Below are positions 23,484 to 33,277 of a stretch of DNA of 64,000 nt, piece by piece; the first letter of the stretch is position 1; the number at the start of each line of letters is the position of its first letter. Made by a program: the position numbers and the translations under genes. Below the pieces are notes generated by a model that saw only the letters and a list, made by a program, of their open reading frames with translations, was not told where the DNA came from and did not search any database. The stretch comes from an uncultured Pseudomonadales bacterium (lineage in GTDB: Bacteria; Pseudomonadota; Gammaproteobacteria; Pseudomonadales; Porticoccaceae): positions 240,379 to 304,378 of the forward strand of contig CALSSA010000004.1 of the NCBI GenBank assembly GCA_943788875.1, read 5' to 3'.

Positions 23484-26321
23484 ATGTCATTTTATACCTC
23501 ACTTACAGGTCTTAACGCAGCGACAACAGAGCTATCTGTAACCTCAAACAACATTGCTAACTCCGGTACCTCGGGCTTTAAACGCTCCGATGCTGACTTT
23601 GGGGATATTTTTGCAACCTCTCCACTACAGAAAGCGTCCAGTGTTATTGGTCGTGGTGTATCTCTGAAAGAGGTGAGCCAGGAGTTCAGTCAGGGCAACA
23701 TTGAGTTCTCTGCAAACTCTCTGGATTTGGCAATTACCGGTGATGGTTTCTTCCCGCTTGAATCTCCAGACGGCACTAAAATCTACACCCGTAATGGTGC
23801 CTTTATGCTGAATGAGCAAAATCAGATGGTGAACAGTGCCGGTCAGGCTCTGCAGGCACTGCCGGTGGATTCGACCAACAAGGCCGACTTTGGTGAGCCA
23901 ATGAGTGCTCTGGCCATTCCTCGAGCCACTGTTTCTGAGTTCTTGCCCACGACTGAAGTTGAGTTAGGTTTAAACTTGCCATCGGACGCAGCACCTATTA
24001 CTGAGGCGTTTAATCCTGGCAAGCCTGAAACCTATAACAAGACCACATCCTTAACAGTTTACGGGACCTCCGGCTCTAGCCACCTGGCAACGATTTATTA
24101 TGCAAAGACAGCGGAAGCCACTGCTGATGTGCCATTCAACAAATGGCAGACCTATGTTTACATTGATGATCAGGCGGTTGACTCTGCATTGATCCAGGCG
24201 TCGGATACTGCTGGCGACCAATACTTTGTAAACAAGTACGGTGAAGTTAAAACCCAGTCCGAGCTTTTGGAATTACAGAAAACAAGTGCCGAGAGTGAGA
24301 AGTATCTGGTAACTTTGGGTACTCTCTATAAAAAGTACTCGTTCGATAATCTTTCAACGCCAACAGATTCCCAGCCAGCAAGCGTTAATTTTGCAGTAGC
24401 AGAAGACTCTGCTTACATTGATGATCTCAATCTTACCAACAACAGTGACGGTATTGATTTTACCGATATTGCGATGTCTAGAGCCGAGCTGTCGAATATG
24501 TTTAGCCTGAGTATTGATGACTCTCCATCTATAAATATAGGTTTGGAGCACCTCGCGGGCTCATCACAAAAGTTATCGGGCTCAGAGATTGCCTTTGAAC
24601 TTACTAATGTCATTAATGATCGATTTGGTGATGGTAAGGCATTCGATTTTACAGCCGCAGGGTCACATAACTTTAAATTCACCAGAATTACCAGTGGTGG
24701 CGCAGAATCTTCCACCACCCTTGATATTCCGACTATTTTGAATGCTTATAGTGCTGCTGATTTTGCTGATAATCAGGTTTCCGCAGAACCACTGGCCTAT
24801 GCTATGGATGCAGCGCTAAAAGCAGACGGTTTTACGGATATTTCCGTGTCCTACGATGCAGCGAGCCAGGGCTTTAGATTTTTGCAGGATAACGGTGGCA
24901 CAGACTCCCTATACCTGAGTTCAGGAGCTGACGGGATGGCTACTAATGCTGTGTTTGGTTTACCGCCACAGACAGCAGAGGCTGACGGCACCATTATATC
25001 CCACGGCATATTGCTACCTGCCCTTGATACCGACGCTTCAGATGTTTTACTAAAAAATGTGCGCCCCAATGGCACATCATTTACCGCGGCGACTAATCAG
25101 CGTTACGGTATTTCAGTGAGCTATACAGAGGGTAAATTTATTGTTGCCTCTGGTACTACTGGTGATGAATCTAGCCTGGCGATTACCAATGTTTCCGATA
25201 TGTCTCAAACCCTTTTGGGTATGGAAGCGGATGGTCATTTAGTAGAGGCGGAAACCTCACAGATTAATAATCTGCCTGCGGTTCGTGGTCAGCTGTCATC
25301 TCCTGCTGTTGTAACCGGCAATCAGATGGGTGTTGATCCTCGTAAATCATTTTTGGTTAACACTGACAATCAGAATGTGACTGTGATTGTTGATGGGATC
25401 TCTGCGCAGATCCAGTTATCTGAAGGTCAGTATTCGATAGGTACATTTACCGAGCATCTGCAGTCGAAAATCAATTTGATGGCTGATGCCCTGGGCCGAA
25501 GTGTCTCTGGTGTCTCTGTTGGTTTTGATGAAGCCGCAGAATCCATTGTCATTACTGGCGCTACATCTTCCGACAGTTCATTTATTCAGGTGGCTGGTCA
25601 CGCTGACTGGGGCCTTGAAGATATTGCCGCTGGTTTTGGTAAAACATCATCTTATATTGAGTTAGTTCCAGACACCTCTGGCACCAGTGAAGTCTATGTT
25701 ACTCAGGACAACGCAGGTAACTGGATTGAGACTACAGATAAAGCAGATTTTGATGATGAAGATATTCCTTACTGGACTCCCATCTTCCTGGACAAGGGCG
25801 AGCTGACATTTGATACCAGTGGTACTTTGGTATCACCAATTGGCGGAGCTAAGTTGGAGAGTGACAACATTACTGGTGGCTCAATCAATCTGGCATACAA
25901 CAACAGTACCCAGTTTAACAGCCCATTTGCGGTCTTGAGTCAGGCACAGAACGGTGCTCCGGAAGGGGACTTGGTCGGTGTAAATATCGGCGATGACGGT
26001 CTGGTGGTTGCCAGTTACTCCAATGGTTCGCAGAAGTCTCTGGGTAAAATTATTCTGGCTAACTTCGCCACTCCTAAAGGTCTGCGTCAGGTAGGTGATA
26101 CCAGCTACTCGGCAACCTCCGGTTCTGGTGATCCAACATTGGGTGAACCAGGTGCTGCAGGTTTCGGAACCATTCGAGCTGGTGCGCGGGAGCGCTCCAA
26201 CGTGGATCTGACTGCTGAACTGGTTGATCTGATTACCGCCCAGCGAAACTTCCAGGCTAACGCCAAAGCAATTGAGACAAGCTCCTCGCTAACTCAAACT
26301 ATTATTAATATCCGCGGTTAA
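23484..26321 (+). CDS. flgE: Flagellar hook protein FlgE, very long form
   Basis: Subunit of the hook. N-terminal rod/hook motif (TTELSVTSNNIANSGTSGFK), the LDLAITGDGFFPLESPDG hook segment and C-terminal motif DLITAQRNFQANAKAIETSS are clear, so identity is secure. At 945 aa it is more than twice the enteric protein (about 400 aa); the extra roughly 500 residues lie in the middle (about 170-760) and are Ser/Thr/Asp-rich, probably extra outer domains. GGAG lies before the ATG. Confidence 0.94.
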   Translation: MSFYTSLTGLNAATTELSVTSNNIANSGTSGFKRSDADFGDIFATSPLQKASSVIGRGVSLKEVSQEFSQGNIEFSANSLDLAITGDGFFPLESPDGTKIYTRNGAFMLNEQNQMVNSAGQALQALPVDSTNKADFGEPMSALAIPRATVSEFLPTTEVELGLNLPSDAAPITEAFNPGKPETYNKTTSLTVYGTSGSSHLATIYYAKTAEATADVPFNKWQTYVYIDDQAVDSALIQASDTAGDQYFVNKYGEVKTQSELLELQKTSAESEKYLVTLGTLYKKYSFDNLSTPTDSQPASVNFAVAEDSAYIDDLNLTNNSDGIDFTDIAMSRAELSNMFSLSIDDSPSINIGLEHLAGSSQKLSGSEIAFELTNVINDRFGDGKAFDFTAAGSHNFKFTRITSGGAESSTTLDIPTILNAYSAADFADNQVSAEPLAYAMDAALKADGFTDISVSYDAASQGFRFLQDNGGTDSLYLSSGADGMATNAVFGLPPQTAEADGTIISHGILLPALDTDASDVLLKNVRPNGTSFTAATNQRYGISVSYTEGKFIVASGTTGDESSLAITNVSDMSQTLLGMEADGHLVEAETSQINNLPAVRGQLSSPAVVTGNQMGVDPRKSFLVNTDNQNVTVIVDGISAQIQLSEGQYSIGTFTEHLQSKINLMADALGRSVSGVSVGFDEAAESIVITGATSSDSSFIQVAGHADWGLEDIAAGFGKTSSYIELVPDTSGTSEVYVTQDNAGNWIETTDKADFDDEDIPYWTPIFLDKGELTFDTSGTLVSPIGGAKLESDNITGGSINLAYNNSTQFNSPFAVLSQAQNGAPEGDLVGVNIGDDGLVVASYSNGSQKSLGKIILANFATPKGLRQVGDTSYSATSGSGDPTLGEPGAAGFGTIRAGARERSNVDLTAELVDLITAQRNFQANAKAIETSSSLTQTIINIRG

Positions 26322-26348
26322 TAAACAGGATTACAACAGAGAACTGAT

Positions 26349-27112
26349 ATGGACAGATTAGCATTTACAGCTCTTGCCGCAGTGCAGGGTAATGCGAAAG
26401 TTAGAGCGCAGGTTACCAATGCTCTGGCCAATGTCTCGACAGTTGGCTTTAAAGAGAGCCTCCAGGTGGCAGTGGATACGGTGAAAATTGATGGCGCTGG
26501 TTATGACACGCGCTTTCAACCAACGGTGCATACCAGGGATGTGATTAATTTGAAGCCAGGGTGCTGTGGCCATGACTGGCAACCCTATGGATGTGTGCTA
26601 TGAATGACCAGACTGTTCTGGGTGTTCAGGCCAACAATGGTGAAATTGGCTTTACCCGCCGCGGTGATCTGCGCGTTTCGGCTACCGGTGTGATTGAAAA
26701 TGCTGCCGGCCAGCTGGTGCTGGGTGAGGCTGGACCTCTAACAGTGCCTCCCGGTCAGTTAGTGACTATCAGCCCGGACGGAACTATGTTTGCCTCATCA
26801 CCTACTGAGCCGGAAGCTCCGGCAGTATTGATTGGCAAGCTGATGTTGCGAGATGCCAGTGAGACCAATTTGATCAGACGTGAGGATGGTTTGTTTGAAC
26901 CTCTGGAGCTTGAATTCAGAGGCACAGACTTTCCCTCAGGCCCCAAAGCAGCGTCAATTCAGAGCGGCGTTCTAGAGGGAAGTAATGTGAACCCTGTTGA
27001 AGCCATGATCAAGATGATGGATTTCAGTCGCTCTTTTGAAGCACAGATAAAAATGATTAAAGAAGCTCGGTCTATCGATGAAACCGGGTCAACCATGATG
27101 AGAATTCCTTAG
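26349..27112 (+). pseudogene. flgF: Flagellar proximal rod protein FlgF, with two frameshifts
   Basis: The N-terminal part (26349 to about 26558) and the C-terminal part (from about 26596) lie in different frames, and the conserved bridge GAVAMTGNPMDV lies in the third frame between them. Two single-base insertions explain this: one in the GGG at 26559-26561 and one in GTGTGCT near 26594-26597. Corrected, the protein is about 253 aa, normal for FlgF, with the C-terminal motif AMIKMMDFSRSFEAQIKMIK. Either real mutation or sequence error; the rest of the gene is well conserved, which favours error or a very recent lesion. Confidence 0.88.
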
Positions 27113-27153
27113 GCCCCCCGGCTTTAAGTGAATAACATTTGAGGATATAGATA

Positions 27154-27939
27154 ATGGATGCATCACTTTGGATTGCCAAGACTGGATTAACCGCGCAGCA
27201 AACACGCATGCAGGTTATTTCCAACAACCTGGCTAACGTCAACACCACAGGTTTTAAGAAAGACCGTGCGGTTTTTGAAGATCTGCTGTATCAGAATATT
27301 GTCCCCGCTGGCGGACAGGCTGATGCGCAGACAGAGACCCCCACAGGTCTGATGCTGGGTACAGGTACCAGAGTGCTGGCGACGGAAAAAATGCATGCCC
27401 AGGGTAATATTATTACCACTGAGAATGCGCTGGATGTGGCTGTGACCGGTGAGGGCTTTCTGTCTGTGCAGCAGGCCGATGGCTCTATTGCCTATACCAG
27501 AGATGGTTCTCTAAAACTGTCATCGGAAGGTCAGTTAGTGACTGCCGGTGGAGAGCCAATTATCCCGGCGATCAATATCCCCCAGAATACCGCCAGCATT
27601 ACCATTGGACGTGATGGCACAGTCACTGCCGAGCTTGCCAATAGCGGTGGCGCTGTTCAGGTAGGTCAGCTGCAGCTGTCGAGATTTGTTAATAACGCAG
27701 GTCTGCAGCCCATAGGTCGCAATCTGATGTTGCCGAGCAATGCCAGTGGCGATGCCATTATCAGCATCCCTGGTGAAAACGGTGCTGGCATGTTGATGCA
27801 GGGTTCTCTTGAGGCCTCCAATGTCAATGTGGTGGAAGAGATGGTCAATATGATCGAAACCCAGCGCGCCTACGAGGTGAACTCTAAGGCCATTTCCGCG
27901 GCTGACGGCATGTTGCGCTTCTTGAACAATAACCTGTAG
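27154..27939 (+). CDS. flgG: Flagellar distal rod protein FlgG
   Basis: 261 aa, standard length. N-terminus QQTRMQVISNNLANVNTTGFK, middle ALDVAVTGEGFLSVQQADG and C-terminal EEMVNMIETQRAYEVNSKAI are family hallmarks. Intact, between the broken flgF and flgH. Confidence 0.97.
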   Translation: MDASLWIAKTGLTAQQTRMQVISNNLANVNTTGFKKDRAVFEDLLYQNIVPAGGQADAQTETPTGLMLGTGTRVLATEKMHAQGNIITTENALDVAVTGEGFLSVQQADGSIAYTRDGSLKLSSEGQLVTAGGEPIIPAINIPQNTASITIGRDGTVTAELANSGGAVQVGQLQLSRFVNNAGLQPIGRNLMLPSNASGDAIISIPGENGAGMLMQGSLEASNVNVVEEMVNMIETQRAYEVNSKAISAADGMLRFLNNNL

Positions 27940-27948
27940 GACAAGCTG

Positions 27949-28647
27949 ATGAACCTGATTCGTTTAGTAAAGATTGTTTTCCTGAGTAGTGTTTTAAGTG
28001 CCTGTGCGGCCCAGCCAGTGATGATGCCAACGGCAGAGTTTTCGCCGGTGCAGCCGATTCCGGCAAAAGCGCCAGTGCAGCCAACCGGTTCCATTTTTGC
28101 CAATGGGCGGGATCTGTTTGGTGATTTGCGCAGTTATCAGGCGGCCGATATTCAAGTGGGCGATCTAATTACGGTACTGCTCAATGAAACCACTCAGGCG
28201 TCGCGCACCTCTGGTCTTAGCACCAGCCGTGAAACTGAAAATGATGTTATTGGTGCCAACCAGATAAATTCCATTGTCGATAATTTGGGCGTTGGTACTA
28301 CCTTTATGACCAATGCAAAGACTGATGGCTCAGCTATTACCAGTGAGGGTACGGGAACTGCTGGACAGATGGCTTCATTGACTGGGTCCATTTCCGCTAT
28401 GGTCGTAGAAGTACTGGCAAACGGCAATTTAATCATTGTTGGTGAGAAACAGCTGGCGCTGACAGAAGGTACAGAATTTATTCAGGTTAAGGGCATTATC
28501 CGCCCGGCGGATATTCAGCCAGACAATACTATTTTATCTCAGCGAATTGCCCATGCGCAGATTTCGTACCGCGGTACAGGTCAGTTAGCGAGAGCATCCA
28601 ACACATCCTGGGGCACTGGTTTGCTCTACAAATTCTGGCCGTTTTAA
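27949..28647 (+). CDS. flgH: Flagellar L-ring lipoprotein FlgH
   Basis: Outer-membrane ring lipoprotein. Lipobox VLSAC at about residues 16-20, then the FlgH pattern RDLFGDLRSYQAADIQVGDLI and VIGEKQLALTEG-like segment (IVGEKQLALTEGTEFIQVKG), ending SWGTGLLYKFWPF. 232 aa, normal. Starts 9 bp after flgG. Confidence 0.96.
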   Translation: MNLIRLVKIVFLSSVLSACAAQPVMMPTAEFSPVQPIPAKAPVQPTGSIFANGRDLFGDLRSYQAADIQVGDLITVLLNETTQASRTSGLSTSRETENDVIGANQINSIVDNLGVGTTFMTNAKTDGSAITSEGTGTAGQMASLTGSISAMVVEVLANGNLIIVGEKQLALTEGTEFIQVKGIIRPADIQPDNTILSQRIAHAQISYRGTGQLARASNTSWGTGLLYKFWPF

Positions 28648-28668
28648 GCGGTTTCAGGGGATAGGAAC

Positions 28669-29823
28669 ATGATTAAAATTAAAGCATTTATTGTACTGAT
28701 TGCACTGCTGGTCTCTGGGGCTACCAGTGCGGACAGAATCAAAGACCTTGCTGATGTCGCCGGCGTGCGCTCAAACAAGCTGATTGGTTTTGGTTTGGTG
28801 GTGGGCCTGCAGGGCTCTGGTGATGGCAAAGATTTGCCGATTACAGCCCAGGCATTAAAAACCATGCTTTCAGGTTTGGGAGTCAGTGTTGATGGACCGG
28901 TGAGTGATTTTGATCTTGGTGATCAGATGGCCGATCTGGCGGCGCAGAATGCCAAGAAAGAAATGAAAGTCGAAAATGTAGCCGCGGTTATGGTGACCGC
29001 AGAGCTGCCACCATTTGCCAAACCAGGTCAGCGTATTGATATCAATGTCTCTGCCATTGGTGTGGCCGAGTCTCTGCGCGGCGGTAGCTTGATTATGACC
29101 CAGCTGCGTGGTGTTGATGGACAGACCTATGCCCTGGCTCAGGGAGCCATGACAGTTACTGGTATCAATACAGATGCCGCTGGCAGCAGTATTCAGATCG
29201 GTGTGCCCACATCTGGTCGCATTCCCAATGGCGCCACGGTCGAGCGCATGGTCGAAACGCCCTTTGATACTGCCGACCATATAGTACTCAATGTTCGGGA
29301 CAATGATTTCTCAACTTCAAATGCCATTGCCGAGGCGATTAATCTGGCCTTTGGCGCTGGTGTTGCCCGCGCCCTCGATGGTGTTTCGGTTGCGGTCAGT
29401 GCGCCTGCAGACAGCTCCCAGCGCGTCACCTTTATGAGCATGATCGAGAATCTCGATGTCACTCCAGGAGAGCCACCGGCCCGGGTTGTGATTAATTCAA
29501 GAACTGGCACGGCGGTGATTAACCGCAGTGTAAAAGTGACGGCGGTTGCCGTCACCCATGGCACTATTTCTGTGAGTATTTCGGCGACCAATGAAGTCAG
29601 CCAGCCCGACCCCTTTAGTCAAGGCGTGACCGCAGAGGTACAGAATGCCGACATCATGGTCGTTGAACCCAAAAACCCTATGTTTCTTTTCCAGCCTGGT
29701 GTGGATCTGCGAGAGATCGTTGATGCCGTCAATCAGGTTGGAGCCTCACCCTCATCGTTGATCGCGATTCTGGAAGCTTTAAAAAGCTCCGGCAGTCTGC
29801 GCGCTGAGCTGGTGGTGATCTAA
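28669..29823 (+). CDS. flgI: Flagellar P-ring protein FlgI
   Basis: Periplasmic ring subunit. Signal peptide to about residue 21 (LLVSGATSA), then RIKDLADVAGVRSNKLIGFG, a hallmark, and C-terminal LREIVDAVNQVGASPSSLIA. Length 384 aa, slightly above the usual 365. Followed after 0 bp by flgJ (stop 29823, ATG 29824). Confidence 0.97.
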   Translation: MIKIKAFIVLIALLVSGATSADRIKDLADVAGVRSNKLIGFGLVVGLQGSGDGKDLPITAQALKTMLSGLGVSVDGPVSDFDLGDQMADLAAQNAKKEMKVENVAAVMVTAELPPFAKPGQRIDINVSAIGVAESLRGGSLIMTQLRGVDGQTYALAQGAMTVTGINTDAAGSSIQIGVPTSGRIPNGATVERMVETPFDTADHIVLNVRDNDFSTSNAIAEAINLAFGAGVARALDGVSVAVSAPADSSQRVTFMSMIENLDVTPGEPPARVVINSRTGTAVINRSVKVTAVAVTHGTISVSISATNEVSQPDPFSQGVTAEVQNADIMVVEPKNPMFLFQPGVDLREIVDAVNQVGASPSSLIAILEALKSSGSLRAELVVI

Positions 29824-30267
29824 ATGTCAGACCTTAACCTGTCAGCTAAAAGTTATCTTGATTTCGCCGGTCTCGGCGAGCTGCGCTCGCGCGCCAAGAC
29901 TAATGATCAAAGTGCTGCGCAGGAAGTGGGTCGTCAGTTTGAAGCTATGTTTGTACAGATGGTGTTTAAGTCTGTGCGCGAAGCCAATGTGCCCTTAAAG
30001 AGTGATCTGATGGGATCCTCCAGTGTGGACACTTTTGAGCAGATGTACCATCAGGAACTATCTCAGGTTATGGCCCAGAAAGGGGTTTTTGGTCTCGGTG
30101 ACTGGCTGTCGGAACAGGTACAGAAGCAAACCAATACAACCAAGGCGATGGATGCTTATCAGCAGCTTTATGGGCAGACGTCCAGCCCGGCAATGGCTCT
30201 TGACCCTGCCGCCGAGAAGCGCTCTTTTTCCTTGCACGATAAGCCAGCCATAGGGATTGAATTATGA
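29824..30267 (+). CDS. flgJ: Flagellar rod-binding protein FlgJ, rod domain only
   Basis: Rod cap/scaffold. 147 aa hold the rod-binding domain (QEVGRQFEAMFVQMVFKSVR and DTFEQMYHQELSQVMAQ) and a short tail. The C-terminal glucosaminidase domain present in most gammaproteobacterial FlgJ (about 300 aa) is absent, so wall opening for the rod must come from another enzyme. The stop overlaps the flgK start (ATGA at 30264). Confidence 0.93.
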   Translation: MSDLNLSAKSYLDFAGLGELRSRAKTNDQSAAQEVGRQFEAMFVQMVFKSVREANVPLKSDLMGSSSVDTFEQMYHQELSQVMAQKGVFGLGDWLSEQVQKQTNTTKAMDAYQQLYGQTSSPAMALDPAAEKRSFSLHDKPAIGIEL

Positions 30268-33266
30268 GTGATATTTTATCCATTGGTGCTGGTGCTACGC
30301 AGCTGTATCGACAGTCGCTGGCCACGGTCAGTAACAATATTGCCAACCTCAATACTGAGGGTTATTCCCGTCAGGTGGCGAGCTCTGCCGAGGGCATGCC
30401 GAGCCAGCAGGGTACAGTGTTTATTGGCACGGGCGCGCGCCTTCAGGGTATTAGTCGCGCCTATGACGAGTTTATTGAAAGTGGTCTGCGCAATAGCAGC
30501 AGTGACCTTTCGACCCAGGAGCCCCTGATTCAGTACGCCAATCGAATTGTCGATATTATGGGTTCTCAGGCTTCTGGATTATCGACAGCTCTGGATCAGT
30601 TTTTTGCTACGGCCAGTGACCTTAGTGCCGACCCGGCATCCACTATTCAGCGCCAGCTTTTTGTCCGCGACGCTGATATTCTGGCCTCTCGATTCCGCGA
30701 GATATCCGGGCATCTGGGCGCTGTGGAGCAGGAGGCTCGTTCGAATATTGAGCTTCAGGTAAGTACGCTTAATTCTTTGTCGGCACAGCTGGTAGCGGTT
30801 AATTCCCAGCTGAGCGGAAAAATCACAATTGATAAACAGCCAGCGGGCCTGCTTGATCAGCGCGATCAGATTCTTCGGGATATGGCTGATATCAGCAAAA
30901 TCCATGTCACTGAAGCCACCAGTGGTGAAGTGGCGGTGCGTCTGGGCAGCAGCTCCGGCTCTCTGATTGTGGATGGCAAGCAATCTGTAGATCTGGGTGC
31001 CAGATTTGATGGCAATGATCCGGGCCGCGTCGATATAGTGGTAGACCCCTACGGTGATACCCGGGCAGCCAGTACTGTGAGCAGCGGTATTTTGGGCGGC
31101 TTGATTAATTTCCGTAGTCAGACCCTGGGTCCGGCTATGGATAGTTTTGATTACCTCGCCCAGACATTAGTGGCAGAGGTTAATGAGATTCACAGTGCCG
31201 GTCTTGACCTTCGTGGTCAGCGCGGCACCGATCTATTCCAGATTGATTCGGTGTTTGATATCAGCTCTCCCACCGTGAATGCTGATATTGATATCGAGAT
31301 TGAAGTGGTAGACCCCCAGGCCTTTAAATTCTCACCGTTCCAGATTCGCTGGATGTCTGAGGATAGCGTCTGGCGCATTGAGGATGGCAAAACAGGCGCA
31401 GTGACCTTTGCCCAGCCCGATGCCAATGGCTTTACCCATGCGGGTCTACAGCTAAATTCAACCGGCAGACTCAACGATGGTGATACTTTTTATGTAGAGC
31501 CTCGCCAGCGTCCAGCGGCGGGCTTTAGATTGATCCAAACTGATCCCGAGGCGATTGCTGCTGCTGAGCGACTGCGCGTCACGGCCAGTGAAGCCAATAT
31601 CAGTGAATCCAAAGTCTCTCTCAGCTATGGCCAGGAAACAGCTTTTCAGGGCTTTGAGCAGGGCACAGATATCCTTAGTCTAGGCAATAACTCAAGTACC
31701 GCCGCAGGTATTGAGGTTACTGCCAGCAATCTGGCACCAGCCTTTGTGATTCCCAGTGGCGCTGACAATGTTTCCCTGATGATGGAAGTTCCCCAGGACA
31801 GTGGTCTGCGTATGCAGGTTATGACCAGCGAGGGCGTCCATATTATGGGCCACAGCATGGACACAGCGACCCAAGATGCTCTGATGTCCGGGGACAGTGG
31901 ATTTAACAGCAGTAGCAGTTACAGCAGCACCTATCTAAATGCCACAGGCACAGATGCCTATCAGGATTTAGATATGACCTATGGCTTTTTAGCCAACCGC
32001 GTTGAGCGACAGGACTGGATACCCAGTACTGACGGCAATGGCATGCAAGAGCAGACGACTATTATTAACGCCAAGGTCGAGACGGCGCCTGTGCGGCTGC
32101 AGGAAAATACTTCGGGCATCAGTGTCGATCTTATTGCTGCAGACAGTCTGGTGCTAAACGGTTATTCACTTAGCGCCCTGAGTCTGGCCAGTGGTGACGA
32201 GAGCTCGGCAGCGACTATGGCGGCTTGGCTCAACAGTGCCAGTGCTGACACCGGAGTCACTGCAGTAGCAAGCAATATTATTACTGTTGCTGAAGAGGAT
32301 ATTGATCTTCTGCAGCAGGTGAGAATCAACAATGTATTGATTGGCGGTGGTGCTTTCCCCGCCAGTATTGATGACCTGTCAGCTGCGATTAATGCAGAGT
32401 CAGCCAGTACTAATGTATCGGCCTATGTCAGCCGTGATGGCGGCCTGATTTTGGCCAATACTGTTGGCCATGAGGGCGAGAGTATTACTCTGGGTAATCC
32501 AGATGGTTCATCAGCGACCAATGCTCTGGGACAGTCCAACCAGACCTATGCCGGTATTCTGGCACTAGAGAGCACGGATAAAGTTCGCTTTACCTTTGGT
32601 GCCAACGGCGTACCAGCCGACCTTGCGGTACTGGGTCTGCGCACTGGTATTTATTTGGACGGTGCAGCCAATGAAGATCTGGCTGTATTTGTCACTGGAA
32701 CGGGCAGCGCCAATATTGCGGCCGGTTTTAATAAACCCCAGCCGGCAGATTCCAACCAGAGCGAATCACCGTTCAGTGTTGATTTTATATCGGCGACGGA
32801 ATATCGCATTACAGACACAGCCACTAGCACGGTTATGGCAACCAGAGACTATGCTGCTGGTGATGCCATTAACTACCAAAGCCTGACGCTGTCTTTTGAT
32901 AGCGAACCTAAAACCGGCGATCGTTTTGTTGTCGATGGCAATCAGGGTGGTGTCGGTGACAATGGCAATATGCTGTTAATGGTGGCATTGCAGGACAAGC
33001 CCGTTCTTGAAGGTGGCCGCACCATTGGTGATGGCTATATTGATTTGGTGAGTACTGTGGGCAACAAGGCGACCCTAGGCAAAATTTCTCAGGAGGCACT
33101 GCAAGTGGTGTATGACCAGGCAGTTGAATCCAGAGATCAGGTATCTGGTGTGAGTCTGGATCAGGAAGCTGCAGATTTGATTCGCTTGCAGCAGGCTTAT
33201 CAGGCGTCGGCACAGATAATTCAGATGTCATCAAAGATTTTTGATTCCATATTAGGCATTCGTTAA
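30264..33266 (+). CDS. flgK: Hook-filament junction protein FlgK (HAP1), very long form
   Basis: First hook-filament junction protein. N-terminal GATQLYRQSLATVSNNIANL and NTEGYSRQ, and C-terminal SLDQEAADLIRLQQAYQASA with SSKIFDSILGIR are typical. At 1000 aa it is much longer than usual (about 550-680); the extra sequence is in the exposed middle (about 330-880), Ser/Ala/Asp-rich. Four-base overlap with flgJ. The parallel lengthening of FlgE suggests matching outer domains. Confidence 0.94.
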   Translation: MSDILSIGAGATQLYRQSLATVSNNIANLNTEGYSRQVASSAEGMPSQQGTVFIGTGARLQGISRAYDEFIESGLRNSSSDLSTQEPLIQYANRIVDIMGSQASGLSTALDQFFATASDLSADPASTIQRQLFVRDADILASRFREISGHLGAVEQEARSNIELQVSTLNSLSAQLVAVNSQLSGKITIDKQPAGLLDQRDQILRDMADISKIHVTEATSGEVAVRLGSSSGSLIVDGKQSVDLGARFDGNDPGRVDIVVDPYGDTRAASTVSSGILGGLINFRSQTLGPAMDSFDYLAQTLVAEVNEIHSAGLDLRGQRGTDLFQIDSVFDISSPTVNADIDIEIEVVDPQAFKFSPFQIRWMSEDSVWRIEDGKTGAVTFAQPDANGFTHAGLQLNSTGRLNDGDTFYVEPRQRPAAGFRLIQTDPEAIAAAERLRVTASEANISESKVSLSYGQETAFQGFEQGTDILSLGNNSSTAAGIEVTASNLAPAFVIPSGADNVSLMMEVPQDSGLRMQVMTSEGVHIMGHSMDTATQDALMSGDSGFNSSSSYSSTYLNATGTDAYQDLDMTYGFLANRVERQDWIPSTDGNGMQEQTTIINAKVETAPVRLQENTSGISVDLIAADSLVLNGYSLSALSLASGDESSAATMAAWLNSASADTGVTAVASNIITVAEEDIDLLQQVRINNVLIGGGAFPASIDDLSAAINAESASTNVSAYVSRDGGLILANTVGHEGESITLGNPDGSSATNALGQSNQTYAGILALESTDKVRFTFGANGVPADLAVLGLRTGIYLDGAANEDLAVFVTGTGSANIAAGFNKPQPADSNQSESPFSVDFISATEYRITDTATSTVMATRDYAAGDAINYQSLTLSFDSEPKTGDRFVVDGNQGGVGDNGNMLLMVALQDKPVLEGGRTIGDGYIDLVSTVGNKATLGKISQEALQVVYDQAVESRDQVSGVSLDQEAADLIRLQQAYQASAQIIQMSSKIFDSILGIR

Positions 33267-33277
33267 GGCGTTTACTC

